A stretch of DNA of 64,000 nucleotides, taken from positions 85,992-149,991 of the forward strand of contig NZ_CP009245.1 of NCBI RefSeq assembly GCF_001941445.1, written 5' to 3'. A program made the position numbers and the translations under genes. Shown here one piece after another: positions 36,896 through 44,688 of the stretch. Under the pieces are notes generated by a model that was not told where the DNA came from, searched no databases, and was given only the letters and a program-made list of their open reading frames with translations. The first letter of the stretch is position 1. Each line of letters starts with the position of its first letter. The DNA is from Corynebacterium aquilae DSM 44791. GTDB lineage: Bacteria > Actinomycetota > Actinomycetes > Mycobacteriales > Mycobacteriaceae.

Positions 36896-37850
36896 CAACC
36901 CGCAGAACCAAAGTGCCAGTCACCAGGCCATCAGCCAACATCTGGTGAGCGCGCGCCGCATCAGCAATCGGCAACACCTCATGAATCTGGTGGGAAATCT
37001 CCCCACGCTCCAGCATCGGCCACACATTCTCCACCACCGCCGCACAAATCCGAGCCTTATCCTCCAGATCCCGTGCGCGCAGCGCAGTAGCGGAAATAGT
37101 GCCCCGCTTCGACAACAACTTGCCGATATTCAGCTCACCCTTCACACCACCCTGCATACCAATGATCACCATGTGCCCATCCGGCGCCATTGCAGTGATG
37201 TTGCGATCCAAATACTTCGCCCCCATGATGTCCAAAATGACATCCGCCTGATTCTTCACCACCTCCGCAAAGTCTTCCTCGCGGTAATTAATCAGCACAT
37301 CAGCGCCCAAGCGGCGACACACCTGCAGCTTATCTTCAGAACCAGCAGTCACCATGACCTCACAGCCCATGGCCTTAGCCATCTGGATGGCGAACGTGCC
37401 AATGCCGCCCGCACCACCGTGAATCAGCACCTTCTGGCCTGCACGCATCCCGGCGAGCATCACCAAATTGGAGTACACCGTGCACGCCACCTCAACGATG
37501 GACGCGGCCTCCTCCGGGGAATAGCCCTTCGGCAAAGGCATCACCTGGCCTACCGGCACCGCCACGTACTCCGCGTAGCCACCGCCGGCCAACAAACACG
37601 CCACCGGATCGCCCTGTGCGAAGTCGTGGCCGTTGGGATCCTCAATCACCCCCGCGCACTCCAGGCCCATGATGTCGCTAGCGCCAGGCGGCGGCGGGTA
37701 GTGGCCGGCAGCCTGCAGCAGATCGCCACGGTTAATGCCGGCGGCCTGCACCTTGACCAAAACCTCTCCAGCAGCGGGAGTGGGGGTTTCGACCTCGGTC
37801 AAGGCGAGCGATGTTTTATCGGAAGGATCAGACAGAGTAATTGCTTTCAT
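36888..37850 (-). CDS. qor: NAD(P)H:quinone oxidoreductase, zinc-independent MDR family
   Basis: 320 residues of the PIG3/quinone oxidoreductase type. AGINRGDLLQAAGHYPPPPGASD, LECAGVIEDP and HGGAGGIGTFAIQMAKAMG (nucleotide-binding) are diagnostic; no zinc-ligand Cys cluster is present. It would reduce quinones with NADPH in the cytosol. The start (MKAITLSD) stands 8 bases after a minus-strand TACCCT -10 box at 37859-37864, so the message is likely leaderless. The GT87 gene is coupled downstream. In M. tuberculosis a qor gene (Rv3777) also borders this locus. Confidence 0.93.
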   Translation of the reverse strand: MKAITLSDPSDKTSLALTEVETPTPAAGEVLVKVQAAGINRGDLLQAAGHYPPPPGASDIMGLECAGVIEDPNGHDFAQGDPVACLLAGGGYAEYVAVPVGQVMPLPKGYSPEEAASIVEVACTVYSNLVMLAGMRAGQKVLIHGGAGGIGTFAIQMAKAMGCEVMVTAGSEDKLQVCRRLGADVLINYREEDFAEVVKNQADVILDIMGAKYLDRNITAMAPDGHMVIIGMQGGVKGELNIGKLLSKRGTISATALRARDLEDKARICAAVVENVWPMLERGEISHQIHEVLPIADAARAHQMLADGLVTGTLVLRVDA

Positions 37851-37970
37851 ATTGAGACAGGGTACGCGTTACACTGACTCCGCTGGCGCACTTCGCGGCG
37901 AAAACTGGGAAAAGATCTAGCCCCAATTCTTCGCCCCGGCGATGCTATGTAATAGCATGAGTGCACGCAT

Positions 37971-38056
37971 GGAGATATGGCAGAGCGGCCGAATGCACTC
38001 GCCTTGAAAGCGAGCGTCCCTAACCCGGACCGGGGGTTCAAATCCCTCTATCTCCG
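37971..38056 (+). tRNA. tRNA-Ser (anticodon TGA)
   Basis: Acceptor stem GGAGATA/TATCTCC, anticodon stem CTCGC/GCGAG with loop CTTGAAA (TGA), a long variable arm and GGGGGTTCAAATCCC for the T arm. Discriminator G; CCA is not encoded. Confidence 0.96.
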
Positions 38057-38062
38057 CATTGT

Positions 38063-38094
38063 CGCAGCCCCTGGTTTAATAGCCAGGGGCTGCG
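38063..38094 (+). terminator. Terminator after tRNA-Ser(TGA)
   Basis: CGCAGCCCCTGG and CCAGGGGCTGCG form a perfect 12-bp stem followed by TTTT. Confidence 0.9.
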
Positions 38095-38182
38095 GTTTTG
38101 AGTGCTAAAAGTGCAGCCTGTGGTGGGTTTTAGGTACTTTCGTCAATCTGCCTGAGGTCGCTAGTAAAGGTTATGAAGTTTT

Positions 38183-38204
38183 CGGACACACTTTTTGTCC
38201 TATA
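38183..38204 (-). repeat. Solo terminal inverted repeat of the IS1249-type element
   Basis: This 22-base sequence is the exact reverse complement of the inner left end of the intact element at 44689-44710. No transposase sequence remains next to it. Confidence 0.75.
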
Positions 38205-38532
38205 GGTCCAACCTGCTTTCCTGTTTACCCCGTTGGGAGCGGGCCAGAGGGGGCCGTCTAGGGGTCGGTGTTGGGGCGCTTTGGGGTGGGTTGGGGTGCT
38301 GGCACGCAAAGCTATTTGGGCTGTTCACTGTATGGTTTTTAGCTTTTTCTTAACCGTTTTGTGCGGTCCTCGCATAGGATGGTTGGAACTTGGCACCATT
38401 GTGGGTGCCGCCATCAGGACGCCGCCGGCAGACTGTGGTGTCTGTCAGGCCGAGAAATGTTTGGGCCTGGCGGTGAGAAGACGTTGCACGACCTGATGGA
38501 AGAACAATTGTTGCGAAAGATTGAAACGACGA
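38205..38532. other. Intergenic region before the YbjN pair
   Basis: No gene seen. TAGGAT at 38375-38380 could be a -10 box for the YbjN genes, without a convincing -35. The stretch starts at the solo IS end. Confidence 0.4.
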
Positions 38533-38985
38533 ATGGATAACGACACTGCCGTTTCCCCCATGATTCATCAGCGCTTGGCTGCGCTGAAGGGTTGCGCTGA
38601 CGAGGGCGATTATGTGGCCTTCACTGTTGAGGGGCAGGAAATGTACGCCCGCTTTGATGACCAGGCCGACACTGTCACGGTGTGGGGTTTCTGGGATCGC
38701 CCCTTGACTCCGGCCGATATGCCTTTGGCTAAAGCGATGGCGAACCGGATCAACACCGGCGAGCTGGCCCCGCGCGTGAGCTTGTACACCTCCAAGGCGG
38801 GAGTGAAGCACTTGCTGTGTGACATGGCGGTTTCTACTGCTGTGGGCATCACTGATGATCAGTTGGATGTGTTCCTCCACAACATTGGTAGTGCAACCGC
38901 TGCGGCTGTTGCTTTCTTTGACGAGACCTACCGCACCGAAATGGGTGGCACTACCGTCACCGCAACCGAGCAGGAGTCTGAGTAA
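38533..38985 (+). CDS. YbjN domain protein, first copy
   Basis: 150 residues of the YbjN family (type III secretion chaperone-like fold), soluble. It has QRLAALKGCADEGDYVAFTVEGQEMYARFDDQ, a WGFWDRPL turn, LAKAMANRINTGELAPRVSLY and a final helix beginning TDDQLDVFLHNIGSATAAAVAFFDETY. Function of these proteins in Actinobacteria is unknown. A second, diverged copy starts 3 bases after the stop, so the pair is translated together and may form a heterodimer. The ATG at 38533 is preferred; a TTG 12 bases upstream is possible. Confidence 0.85.
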   Translation: MDNDTAVSPMIHQRLAALKGCADEGDYVAFTVEGQEMYARFDDQADTVTVWGFWDRPLTPADMPLAKAMANRINTGELAPRVSLYTSKAGVKHLLCDMAVSTAVGITDDQLDVFLHNIGSATAAAVAFFDETYRTEMGGTTVTATEQESE

Positions 38986-38988
38986 GCC

Positions 38989-39420
38989 ATGACCGCACCT
39001 ACTATTACTGCCAACCGTGTGCTGGAGATCGCTGCTGCCCGTGGGTGGGAGATGACTGAGGATCCGGCCCAGAACGCGCTGATTGCTTCAATGGAGGGCG
39101 TCACCACGGTGATTCCCACTGATTTTGGCGAATATTTCACGGTGTTGACTGTGGCCAGCGATCTGGAGATCGATCCGGTTCGTATGGATGACATTGTTGA
39201 GCATGCTCTCGCGAAGCATGGCGACACCTATTTCGGCACCATTGGTGTGCATCAAATGCCTAATGACACGCTGCGTGTGGGTTGTTCTGTGTCGATGCCG
39301 GCGGGTGCTGGCGCGACGGATGAACAGCTGGATCACTGGCTTGAGGTGTGCGTCGCGTGTGCGGCTGAGGGGCTCCGTGGGACGGTAAACAGCCTCAACC
39401 TTTCGAACTACCGAGTCTAA
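38989..39420 (+). CDS. YbjN domain protein, second copy
   Basis: 143 residues with the same layout as its upstream neighbour: NRVLEIAAARGWEM, EDPAQNALIASMEGV, PTDFGEYFTVLTVASDLEIDP, VRMDDIVEHALAKHGDTYFGTIGVHQM and a last helix ATDEQLDHWLEVCVACAAEGL that matches the TDDQLDVFLHNI helix of copy 1. The pair presumably arose by tandem duplication, with divergence too great for gene conversion. Function unknown. Confidence 0.85.
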   Translation: MTAPTITANRVLEIAAARGWEMTEDPAQNALIASMEGVTTVIPTDFGEYFTVLTVASDLEIDPVRMDDIVEHALAKHGDTYFGTIGVHQMPNDTLRVGCSVSMPAGAGATDEQLDHWLEVCVACAAEGLRGTVNSLNLSNYRV

Positions 39421-39747
39421 TAGGTTAGTTTTTTCAGTAGGGGTGCGTCTACGCTTGACGCAAAGACATCGGCGACGTGGCTAAACGTGGCCGGCTTTGA
39501 TGGCAGAAGAATCCTTATTCGTGGCGATTCTCGCGCATTTCTACTCTGCGATCACTGGCTGTTCAAGCAACCACTGAGCAAGGGCTCCGCCTGGGGCGGT
39601 GCAGGAAACGCGAAGATTGTTCGCGAAATGCACCGTGTTTTCCCGGCGGAGCCTTCGTGGTTTTCGGACCGGGTGGGTGTGGACGTCGTTTTTCTGCTGT
39701 GAGCATTATTTTTTAAAAAATTTCATGGGGAAGAGGTTGAAGCTTCC
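39421..39747 (+). other. Leader region of the DHA2 exporter gene
   Basis: 327 bases without a convincing gene. It holds the nested hairpin at 39581-39655 described separately, then an AT-rich stretch (ATTATTTTTTAAAAAATTTC) and a GGGGAAGAGG near 39727 that can serve as ribosome site. A 71-residue frame at 39487-39702 spans the hairpin but looks non-coding. Confidence 0.5.
39581..39655 (+). ncRNA. Candidate structured RNA element: three nested stems
   Basis: Outer stem AGGGCTCCGCC with GGCGGAGCCTT (9 Watson-Crick pairs, extended by one G-U and one A-U). Middle stem CGGTGCA with TGCACCG (7 pairs). Inner stem CGCGAA with TTCGCG (6 pairs) closed by a 5-base loop GATTG. The purine-rich internal loops are GGAAA and AAA. 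The element ends 92 bases before the exporter ATG. No T-run follows, so it is not a simple terminator. It may be a leader switch, an attenuator part or a small RNA; it does not match a riboswitch class I know. Confidence 0.5.
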
Positions 39748-41406
39748 ATGACATCTACTTCGCGTAAAACTCCACCTGTTTCATCGGATGCTGATCAGGT
39801 CACTGATGAGCTAGCCGCTAAGTATCCCAATCGCTGGAAAGCGTTGTGGGTTCTGGCGTGTGGTCTGGCGTTGATCGTTATCGACGGCACCATTGTTGGT
39901 GTCGCGTTGCCGGACATTATTTCCAAGCTGAATTTGGACCTGACTAACGCCCAGTGGGTCAATTCTTTGTATTCGGTCGTGTTTGCCGCGTTGCTGCTGT
40001 CCACGGGCCGTTTGGCTGACCGTATTGGTCGCCGCAAGGTGTTTTTCGTGGGCATTGTTGTGTTTGCGTCTGGCTCTGTGGTGGCGGCGTTGTCGCATGG
40101 GGTGGCGCAACTGATTTGGGCTCGTGTGATTCAGGGCGTGGGTGGCGCGATGATTCTGCCGAGTACGTTGTCGACGGTGAATGCGATTTTCCGCGGCAAG
40201 CAGCGTGCGGCTGCCTTTGGTGTGTGGGGCGCGGTCATGTCGGGTGCTGCCGCCTTGGGCCCGCTGTTGGGTGGCTGGTTGACCAGTTCGTTTAGCTGGG
40301 AGTGGATCTTCTGGGTGAATGTGCCGATCGCCGTTGCGGTGTTTATTGCCGGGGTGCTGTTCGTTCCGGAGACCCGTGGTGATAGTTCTCGTCGCGGTGT
40401 TGACGTGGATGGTTTGCTGCTGTCGGCTATTGGTTTTGGTTTCTTGGTGTTCGGCATCATCGAGGGCCCGAAGTTGGGCTGGTGGAAGATGATCGGCGAT
40501 TTCCACATTGGTTCGTGGAAGTGGTCTGCTGCGCTGTCGCCGGTGCCGTTTGCTTTGGCGATCGGTGTGGTGGGCTTGGTGCTGTTCGTGCTGTGGGAGC
40601 GTCACCGCGCGGGCAATGGCCGCGATGCGATTTTGGCGTTGGGCCTATTCAAGCTCCCCACGTTCACGTGGGGTAACGTGGCCGCGTTTGCGGTTGCTGT
40701 GGGCGAGTTCGGCATCGTGTTCGTGTTGCCGTTGTACTTGGTGAACGCGCGCGGTTTGTCGGTGATGGATGCCGGCTGGATTTTGTCGGCCATGGCTTTG
40801 GGTGCTTTTGGTTCTGGTGCTGCTGCCCGCCACTTGGCTGCGGCGGTGGGTGCCACGAATACGGTCATCATTGGTCTCGCACTGGAGGTCATTGGTGTGG
40901 TGACGGTGGCGATGGCGATTGAGAAGTCGCCGCTGCTGGTGTGCGCCCTGCTGGTTATTTATGGCTTGGGCTTGGGTCTGGCGTCTGCCCAGCTGACCTC
41001 GACTGTGTTGAAGGATGTTCCGCAGGCGGAGTCTGGTCAGGGTTCTGCCACGCAGTCCACGGTGCGTCAGGTGGGTGCTGCTGTGGGCGCTGCGGTTGCT
41101 GGCGCGGTGTTGTCGGGCGCGTTGGCGCAGACCTTGCCGAAGGCTGTGGAGGATGCTGGTTTGCATGCCCCGCAGCAACTGGTGGATGCGGTGCGGATGT
41201 CTGCCGGTGGCGCCTTGCACGGCTTGGATGGCCAGCCGTTGGGCGAGGCCCTCGCGCATGGTTTCGCGACGGCTGTGGGCTGTTCCTTGTATGCGGCGGC
41301 AGTGTTTTTGCTGTTGGGCTTTTTCGCGGCGTTTATGGTTCGTGCCAGCGATAAGAAGCATCAGCAGACCGTCGGCGCTGACGCCGAAGTCGCTGCAAAA
41401 AACTAA
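39748..41406 (+). CDS. DHA2-family MFS drug exporter (EmrB/QacA type)
   Basis: 552 residues and about 14 membrane helices. LIVIDGTIVGVALPDI in helix 1 is the DHA2 signature (motif D1), RLADRIGRRKVF is MFS motif A between helices 2 and 3, and RVIQGVGGAMILPSTLSTV is motif B. It should use the proton gradient to export drugs or metabolites. A soluble charged tail ends the protein. A GGGGAAGAGG lies about 20 bases before the ATG. The upstream structured element may control it. No TetR/MarR regulator is adjacent. Confidence 0.94.
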   Translation: MTSTSRKTPPVSSDADQVTDELAAKYPNRWKALWVLACGLALIVIDGTIVGVALPDIISKLNLDLTNAQWVNSLYSVVFAALLLSTGRLADRIGRRKVFFVGIVVFASGSVVAALSHGVAQLIWARVIQGVGGAMILPSTLSTVNAIFRGKQRAAAFGVWGAVMSGAAALGPLLGGWLTSSFSWEWIFWVNVPIAVAVFIAGVLFVPETRGDSSRRGVDVDGLLLSAIGFGFLVFGIIEGPKLGWWKMIGDFHIGSWKWSAALSPVPFALAIGVVGLVLFVLWERHRAGNGRDAILALGLFKLPTFTWGNVAAFAVAVGEFGIVFVLPLYLVNARGLSVMDAGWILSAMALGAFGSGAAARHLAAAVGATNTVIIGLALEVIGVVTVAMAIEKSPLLVCALLVIYGLGLGLASAQLTSTVLKDVPQAESGQGSATQSTVRQVGAAVGAAVAGAVLSGALAQTLPKAVEDAGLHAPQQLVDAVRMSAGGALHGLDGQPLGEALAHGFATAVGCSLYAAAVFLLLGFFAAFMVRASDKKHQQTVGADAEVAAKN

Positions 41407-41430
41407 CCGGTTTGTGACCTGGTAAATAGG

Positions 41431-41466
41431 AAAATGCTCGGCACCCTGGTGGGTGTCGAGCATTTT
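41431..41466. terminator. Bidirectional terminator between the DHA2 exporter and hisC
   Basis: AAAATGCTCGGCACCC pairs with GGGTGTCGAGCATTTT around TGGT; A- and T-runs flank both sides. Confidence 0.9.
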
Positions 41467-41480
41467 CTGGTGTGCGGGGG

Positions 41481-42512
41481 TTAGACGCGGGCGGGGTTGA
41501 CGGTGTTCCATGCTGTGAGCAACTGGTCGGCTTCTTCCGCGGTGGTGATGGTGATGCGCATGCCTTCGGGGAAGACGCGCACGAGGACGTTTTCGGCGGC
41601 GAGTGCTTCGGCGGTGGCTCGTGCGTCAGCTAGATCGGGGACCCACACGAAGTTGGCTTGGGAGGGCACCGCGCCGATGGCTTCGGCGACGCGTTGGCGT
41701 TGCTCGACGACCTCGTCGGTGCGGGCGAGGATGGTGTCGCGCAACTCCAGTGCTTTCAGTGCGCCGGCTTGGGCTGCCACGTTGATGCCGAAGGGGATTT
41801 GGACCTTGTTGACGGCCTCGATGATGGTGGCGTCACCGTAGGCGTATCCGACGCGGGCGCCGGCCAGGCCATAGGCCTTGGAGAAGGTGCGCAGGATGAC
41901 GAGGTTTTTGTGCTGCTTGAGCAGTTCTAGCGCGTTGACGGCGTCGGCGTCGCGGACGTATTCGATGTAGGCCTCGTCGAGGGCGACGATGCAGTCGTCG
42001 GGCACCTTGGTCAGGAAGTCGGCGATGGCGGCGTGGCTGTGGGTGGTGCCGGTGGGGTTGTTGGGGTTGCACACGAACACGATGCGGGCGTCCTGGGCGG
42101 CCGCGGCCAGGGCATCGAGATCATTGCGGTGCTCAGCGTCGAGGGGAACCGGGACTGCGGTCGCGCCCACCACAGCGGCGAAGATGGGGTAGCCCTCAAA
42201 AGAGCGCCAAGGGAAGACGCACTTGTCGCCGGGGGTGCAGGAGATCTGGACCAGCTGCTGGCACAGGGCGGAAGACCCGATGCCGATGGCGACGTTGTCG
42301 ATGCTCAAGCCGGCGTTTTCGGCAAGAGCCTGGCGCAGTTCGATAGAGAACATGTCCGGGTAGCGGTTGGCGTGGGCGGTGGCCTCGGCCATGGCGGCCG
42401 CGACATCCGGCAGGGGCGCCTGGGTGACCTCATTGGAGGACAACTTGAGGGCGCCCTCGGCGCGGACGCCGGGAACATAGGCGGGAAGCAGGTTGAGATC
42501 TTTGCGCAACAT
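41481..42512 (-). CDS. pat: HisC-like aminotransferase (Pat, aromatic amino acid aminotransferase)
   Basis: 343-residue fold-type I PLP enzyme. FVCNPNNPTGT, VALDEAYIEY, TFSKAYGLAGARVGYAYGD with the PLP Lys, and the final FPEGMRITI arginine site are all present. In corynebacteria a second HisC-like gene (Pat) outside the his operon transaminates phenylpyruvate or 4-hydroxyphenylpyruvate, the last step of Phe/Tyr synthesis; no his genes are nearby, which favours Pat. A minus-strand TAAGCT box at 42520-42525 stands 7 bases before the ATG, so the message is probably leaderless. tyrA of the same pathway lies about 10 kb away. Confidence 0.9.
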   Translation of the reverse strand: MLRKDLNLLPAYVPGVRAEGALKLSSNEVTQAPLPDVAAAMAEATAHANRYPDMFSIELRQALAENAGLSIDNVAIGIGSSALCQQLVQISCTPGDKCVFPWRSFEGYPIFAAVVGATAVPVPLDAEHRNDLDALAAAAQDARIVFVCNPNNPTGTTHSHAAIADFLTKVPDDCIVALDEAYIEYVRDADAVNALELLKQHKNLVILRTFSKAYGLAGARVGYAYGDATIIEAVNKVQIPFGINVAAQAGALKALELRDTILARTDEVVEQRQRVAEAIGAVPSQANFVWVPDLADARATAEALAAENVLVRVFPEGMRITITTAEEADQLLTAWNTVNPARV

Positions 42513-42708
42513 GTGGGCAAGCTTAGTCCAGGGTTGTGACTCGGCTCATGGGAATCGTTGCCACTGCCCGGTTTGCGGGCGGTGCTCTGAGGCGAAGAAA
42601 GGGGCACCTGCACGTGGTATGCGCGCGACGTTTGCTTGATAACGGGTTGTGCGGGTATCATTTCCTGCCAGCACCGCGGACAGTCTTTTTAGACTGCCTG
42701 TGTTGTGT

Positions 42709-42797
42709 GGAGGCGTGCCAGAGCGGCCGAATGGGACTCACTGCTAATGAGTTGTCTTCAGAAATGAGGACCGGAGGTTCAAATCCTCTCGCCTCCG
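42709..42797 (+). tRNA. tRNA-Ser (anticodon GCT)
   Basis: Acceptor GGAGGCG/CGCCTCC, anticodon stem ACTCA/TGAGT with loop CTGCTAA (GCT), long variable arm, GGAGGTTCAAATCCTC T arm, discriminator G. CCA not encoded. Confidence 0.95.
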
Positions 42798-42799
42798 CT

Positions 42800-42817
42800 C
42801 CCTCGAATTATCGAGGG
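42800..42817 (+). terminator. Short hairpin between tRNA-Ser(GCT) and tRNA-Arg(ACG)
   Basis: CCCTCGA and TCGAGGG with loop ATTA; may be a terminator or a processing signal within a tRNA pair. Confidence 0.5.
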
Positions 42818-42821
42818 TTAT

Positions 42822-42897
42822 GCGCCCGTAGCTCAACGGATAGAGCATCTGACTACGGATCAGAAGGTTAGGGGTTCGAATCCCTTCGGGCGCACCA
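42822..42897 (+). tRNA. tRNA-Arg (anticodon ACG), copy 1
   Basis: Acceptor GCGCCCG/CGGGCGC, anticodon stem TCTGA/TCAGA with loop CTACGGA (ACG), GGGGTTCGAATCCC T arm, discriminator A and encoded CCA. Confidence 0.97.
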
Positions 42898-42904
42898 AAC
42901 ACCA

Positions 42905-42940
42905 CCCCAGCATCCCAGGAACATCCTCGGGGGCTGGGGT
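42905..42940 (+). terminator. Terminator after tRNA-Arg copy 1
   Basis: CCCCAGC and GCTGGGG stem with a large loop, followed by TGTTTG. Confidence 0.6.
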
Positions 42941-42969
42941 GTTTGCGTACCCCCAAAAAGGAGTCCAGC

Positions 42970-43491
42970 ATGAGCGCTCGCCGCCCACCCCAGCAGTACC
43001 CTTTTGCCATCGCCCACGCAGAAACCGACCTTGGACATTTCGGAGTGTGCGCCCTGGGGGGATTGATCACCCAAATCGTGCTGCCCGGCGACAACGAGCC
43101 CACCAGCACCGGGCAGCCGACCGCTAGTGATCGGGAACTCGCCGGCCACGGCGCAGCGGCGCTGACCCAGTTCATCCACGGCAACCACCACATCGACTGG
43201 CCCCCATATAACCCCCGGGTACTGGTCACCGCCCCCTTTTATCGCAAGGTGCTCGCACAGCTGAGCTTCGTGGGGCCGGGGGAGACCGTCACCTATGGCG
43301 AGCTGGCGCGCCGGGCGGGAAATCCGCGTGCGGTGCGCGCTGCTGCCGGGGCGTGCGCGGCTAATCCTTTGCCGATCATTATTGGCTGTCACCGGGTGCT
43401 GCCGGCCACGGGCGGCACGGTTGGTGGTTATCGGGGCGGGCAGGAGCTGAAAAGGGCGCTATTGGCGCGTGAGGGCTACCAGGAGGGCTAG
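42970..43491 (+). CDS. ogt: Methylated-DNA-protein-cysteine methyltransferase
   Basis: Suicide repair enzyme of 173 residues that moves the alkyl group of O6-alkylguanine to its own Cys. The C-terminal domain shows FYRKVLAQLSFVGPGETVTYGELARRAGNPRAVRAAAGACAANPLP, where the helix-turn-helix and the Arg finger (RAVRAAA) lie, then IIIGCHRVLPATGG with the acceptor Cys. The usual motif is PCHRV; here Gly replaces Pro. The N-terminal domain is short and lacks the Ada metal cysteines. It overlaps neither tRNA-Arg nor the TSUP gene, which starts 3 bases after its stop. Confidence 0.93.
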   Translation: MSARRPPQQYPFAIAHAETDLGHFGVCALGGLITQIVLPGDNEPTSTGQPTASDRELAGHGAAALTQFIHGNHHIDWPPYNPRVLVTAPFYRKVLAQLSFVGPGETVTYGELARRAGNPRAVRAAAGACAANPLPIIIGCHRVLPATGGTVGGYRGGQELKRALLAREGYQEG

Positions 43492-43494
43492 GCC

Positions 43495-44274
43495 ATGGGT
43501 GGGGTGAGCTTGGGTGGCCTGGCCCTGGCGGCGTTGTGCGCCGGGTGGGTGGATGCTGTCATTGGTGGCGGTGGGCTGATTCTGGTGCCGGTGCTGCTGG
43601 CTTTTGTGCCTGGGATAGCGCCGGTGGGGGCGCTGGCCACCAATAAGGCGGTGGGGGTGACCGGAACGTTGTCGGCGGCGGTGCGTTTGCTGGCGCATAC
43701 CAGGCCGAAGGGGAAACTCCTTCCGATCCTCGTGGTGGTGGCGGGGCTTGCTGCGGCAGGTGGGGCACTAGTGGCGGGCCTTTTCCCCGCACACCTGATG
43801 CGTCCCATCGTGATTGTTTTGCTGCTGTCGGCGGGAATCGTGGTGGTCATGCGCCCACGTTTTGGGCAATCAGCCTGCGTGAAAACACCGACCGTTCTTG
43901 CGTTGCTGGGTTTGGGTGCTGTGGTGATGGCGCTGGGTTTTTATGACGGTATTTTCGGCCCCGGCACCGGCATGTTTCTCATCATGGCGCTCACTGCCGT
44001 TTTGGGTGGGGACCTGGTGCGCAGCGCGGCCATGACCAAAGCAATTAATGCCGCCACCAACCTGGGCGCGCTGGCCGTGTTTATTGCTGGTGGGCATGTG
44101 GTGTGGAAGCTGGCGTTGGTGCTGATGGTCGCCAATATTGTTGGGGCGCAGTTGGGGGCGCGCACGGTGATTGCCGGTGGGGCGAGGTTGGTTCGGGTGG
44201 CGTTGCTGATTTTTGTGGTGGTGATGGCTAGCTATTTGGGGTGGATGCAGTGGGGCAGTGGGGTGATGGGCTGA
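43495..44274 (+). CDS. TSUP-family permease (TauE/SafE sulfite exporter type)
   Basis: 259 residues with about eight membrane helices in two halves. AGWVDAVIGGGGLILVPVLLAF and GFYDGIFGPGTGMFLIMALTAVLGGDLVRSAAMTK are the two repeat signatures of TauE/SafE (DUF81) proteins, which move sulfur-containing or organic anions. The substrate cannot be told. It sits 3 bases behind ogt, so it is probably co-transcribed. Confidence 0.92.
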   Translation: MGGVSLGGLALAALCAGWVDAVIGGGGLILVPVLLAFVPGIAPVGALATNKAVGVTGTLSAAVRLLAHTRPKGKLLPILVVVAGLAAAGGALVAGLFPAHLMRPIVIVLLLSAGIVVVMRPRFGQSACVKTPTVLALLGLGAVVMALGFYDGIFGPGTGMFLIMALTAVLGGDLVRSAAMTKAINAATNLGALAVFIAGGHVVWKLALVLMVANIVGAQLGARTVIAGGARLVRVALLIFVVVMASYLGWMQWGSGVMG

Positions 44275-44424
44275 GGGGATTTGTGTTGGGGAGCGTGCCT
44301 GTTAAGTGGGTGCAGAAAGTGGGTTTGAACTGTGAGTTTGTGCCTTGCGTTGGGTGCTGTGTATAGTACTAATTCGTGCTTGTGAGCATCGCCGGGCCAG
44401 GTGATGATGAGCAAAAAGCACACT

Positions 44425-44497
44425 GCGCCCGTAGCTCAACGGATAGAGCATCTGACTACGGATCAGAAGGTTAGGGGTTCGAATCCCTTCGGGCGCA
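44425..44497 (+). tRNA. tRNA-Arg (anticodon ACG), copy 2
   Basis: The 73-base body is identical to the copy at 42822. The bases after the discriminator read CAG, so CCA is not encoded. IS remnants and the AT-rich ImmA/PIN pair begin downstream. Confidence 0.96.
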
Positions 44498-44504
44498 CAG
44501 AGTG

Positions 44505-44541
44505 AAACCTCCGAATCGCATCTCGCGGTTCGGAGGTTTTT
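44505..44541 (+). terminator. Terminator after tRNA-Arg copy 2
   Basis: AACCTCCGAA and TTCGGAGGTT form a 10-bp stem followed by TTT. Confidence 0.85.
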
Positions 44542-44592
44542 GCAATGCGGCGGTATCCATGTTGGGGGTGTTGGGGTTTGCGGGTCGACAAG

Positions 44593-44612
44593 TACAACGC
44601 TGGTTCGAACCT
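44593..44612 (+). repeat. Remnant of transposase sequence (20 identical bases)
   Basis: These 20 bases are identical to the coding strand of the IS1249 transposase at 45722-45741 (encoding QRWFEP). The copy is inverted relative to the intact gene. Flanking bases do not match, so a second element has largely decayed here. Confidence 0.55.
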
Positions 44613-44650
44613 AGTAAAAGCGGGCTTGGGGCAAGGGGCGCAAGGCGGGC

Positions 44651-44672
44651 TATAGGACAAAATGTGTGTCTG
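44651..44672 (+). repeat. Extra left-end repeat of the IS1249-type element
   Basis: 22 bases beginning TATAGGACAAAA and ending GTGTGTCTG, one substitution away from the right end of the element (46089-46110, inverted). It lies 38 bases outside the inner left end. Confidence 0.7.
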
Positions 44673-44688
44673 CACGGCGTGTCGTGGA

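Noticed and set aside
39487..39702. 71-codon frame in the exporter leader
   Set aside because: It spans a perfectly nested hairpin and has no ribosome site or recognisable protein pattern; a structured RNA explains the stretch better.
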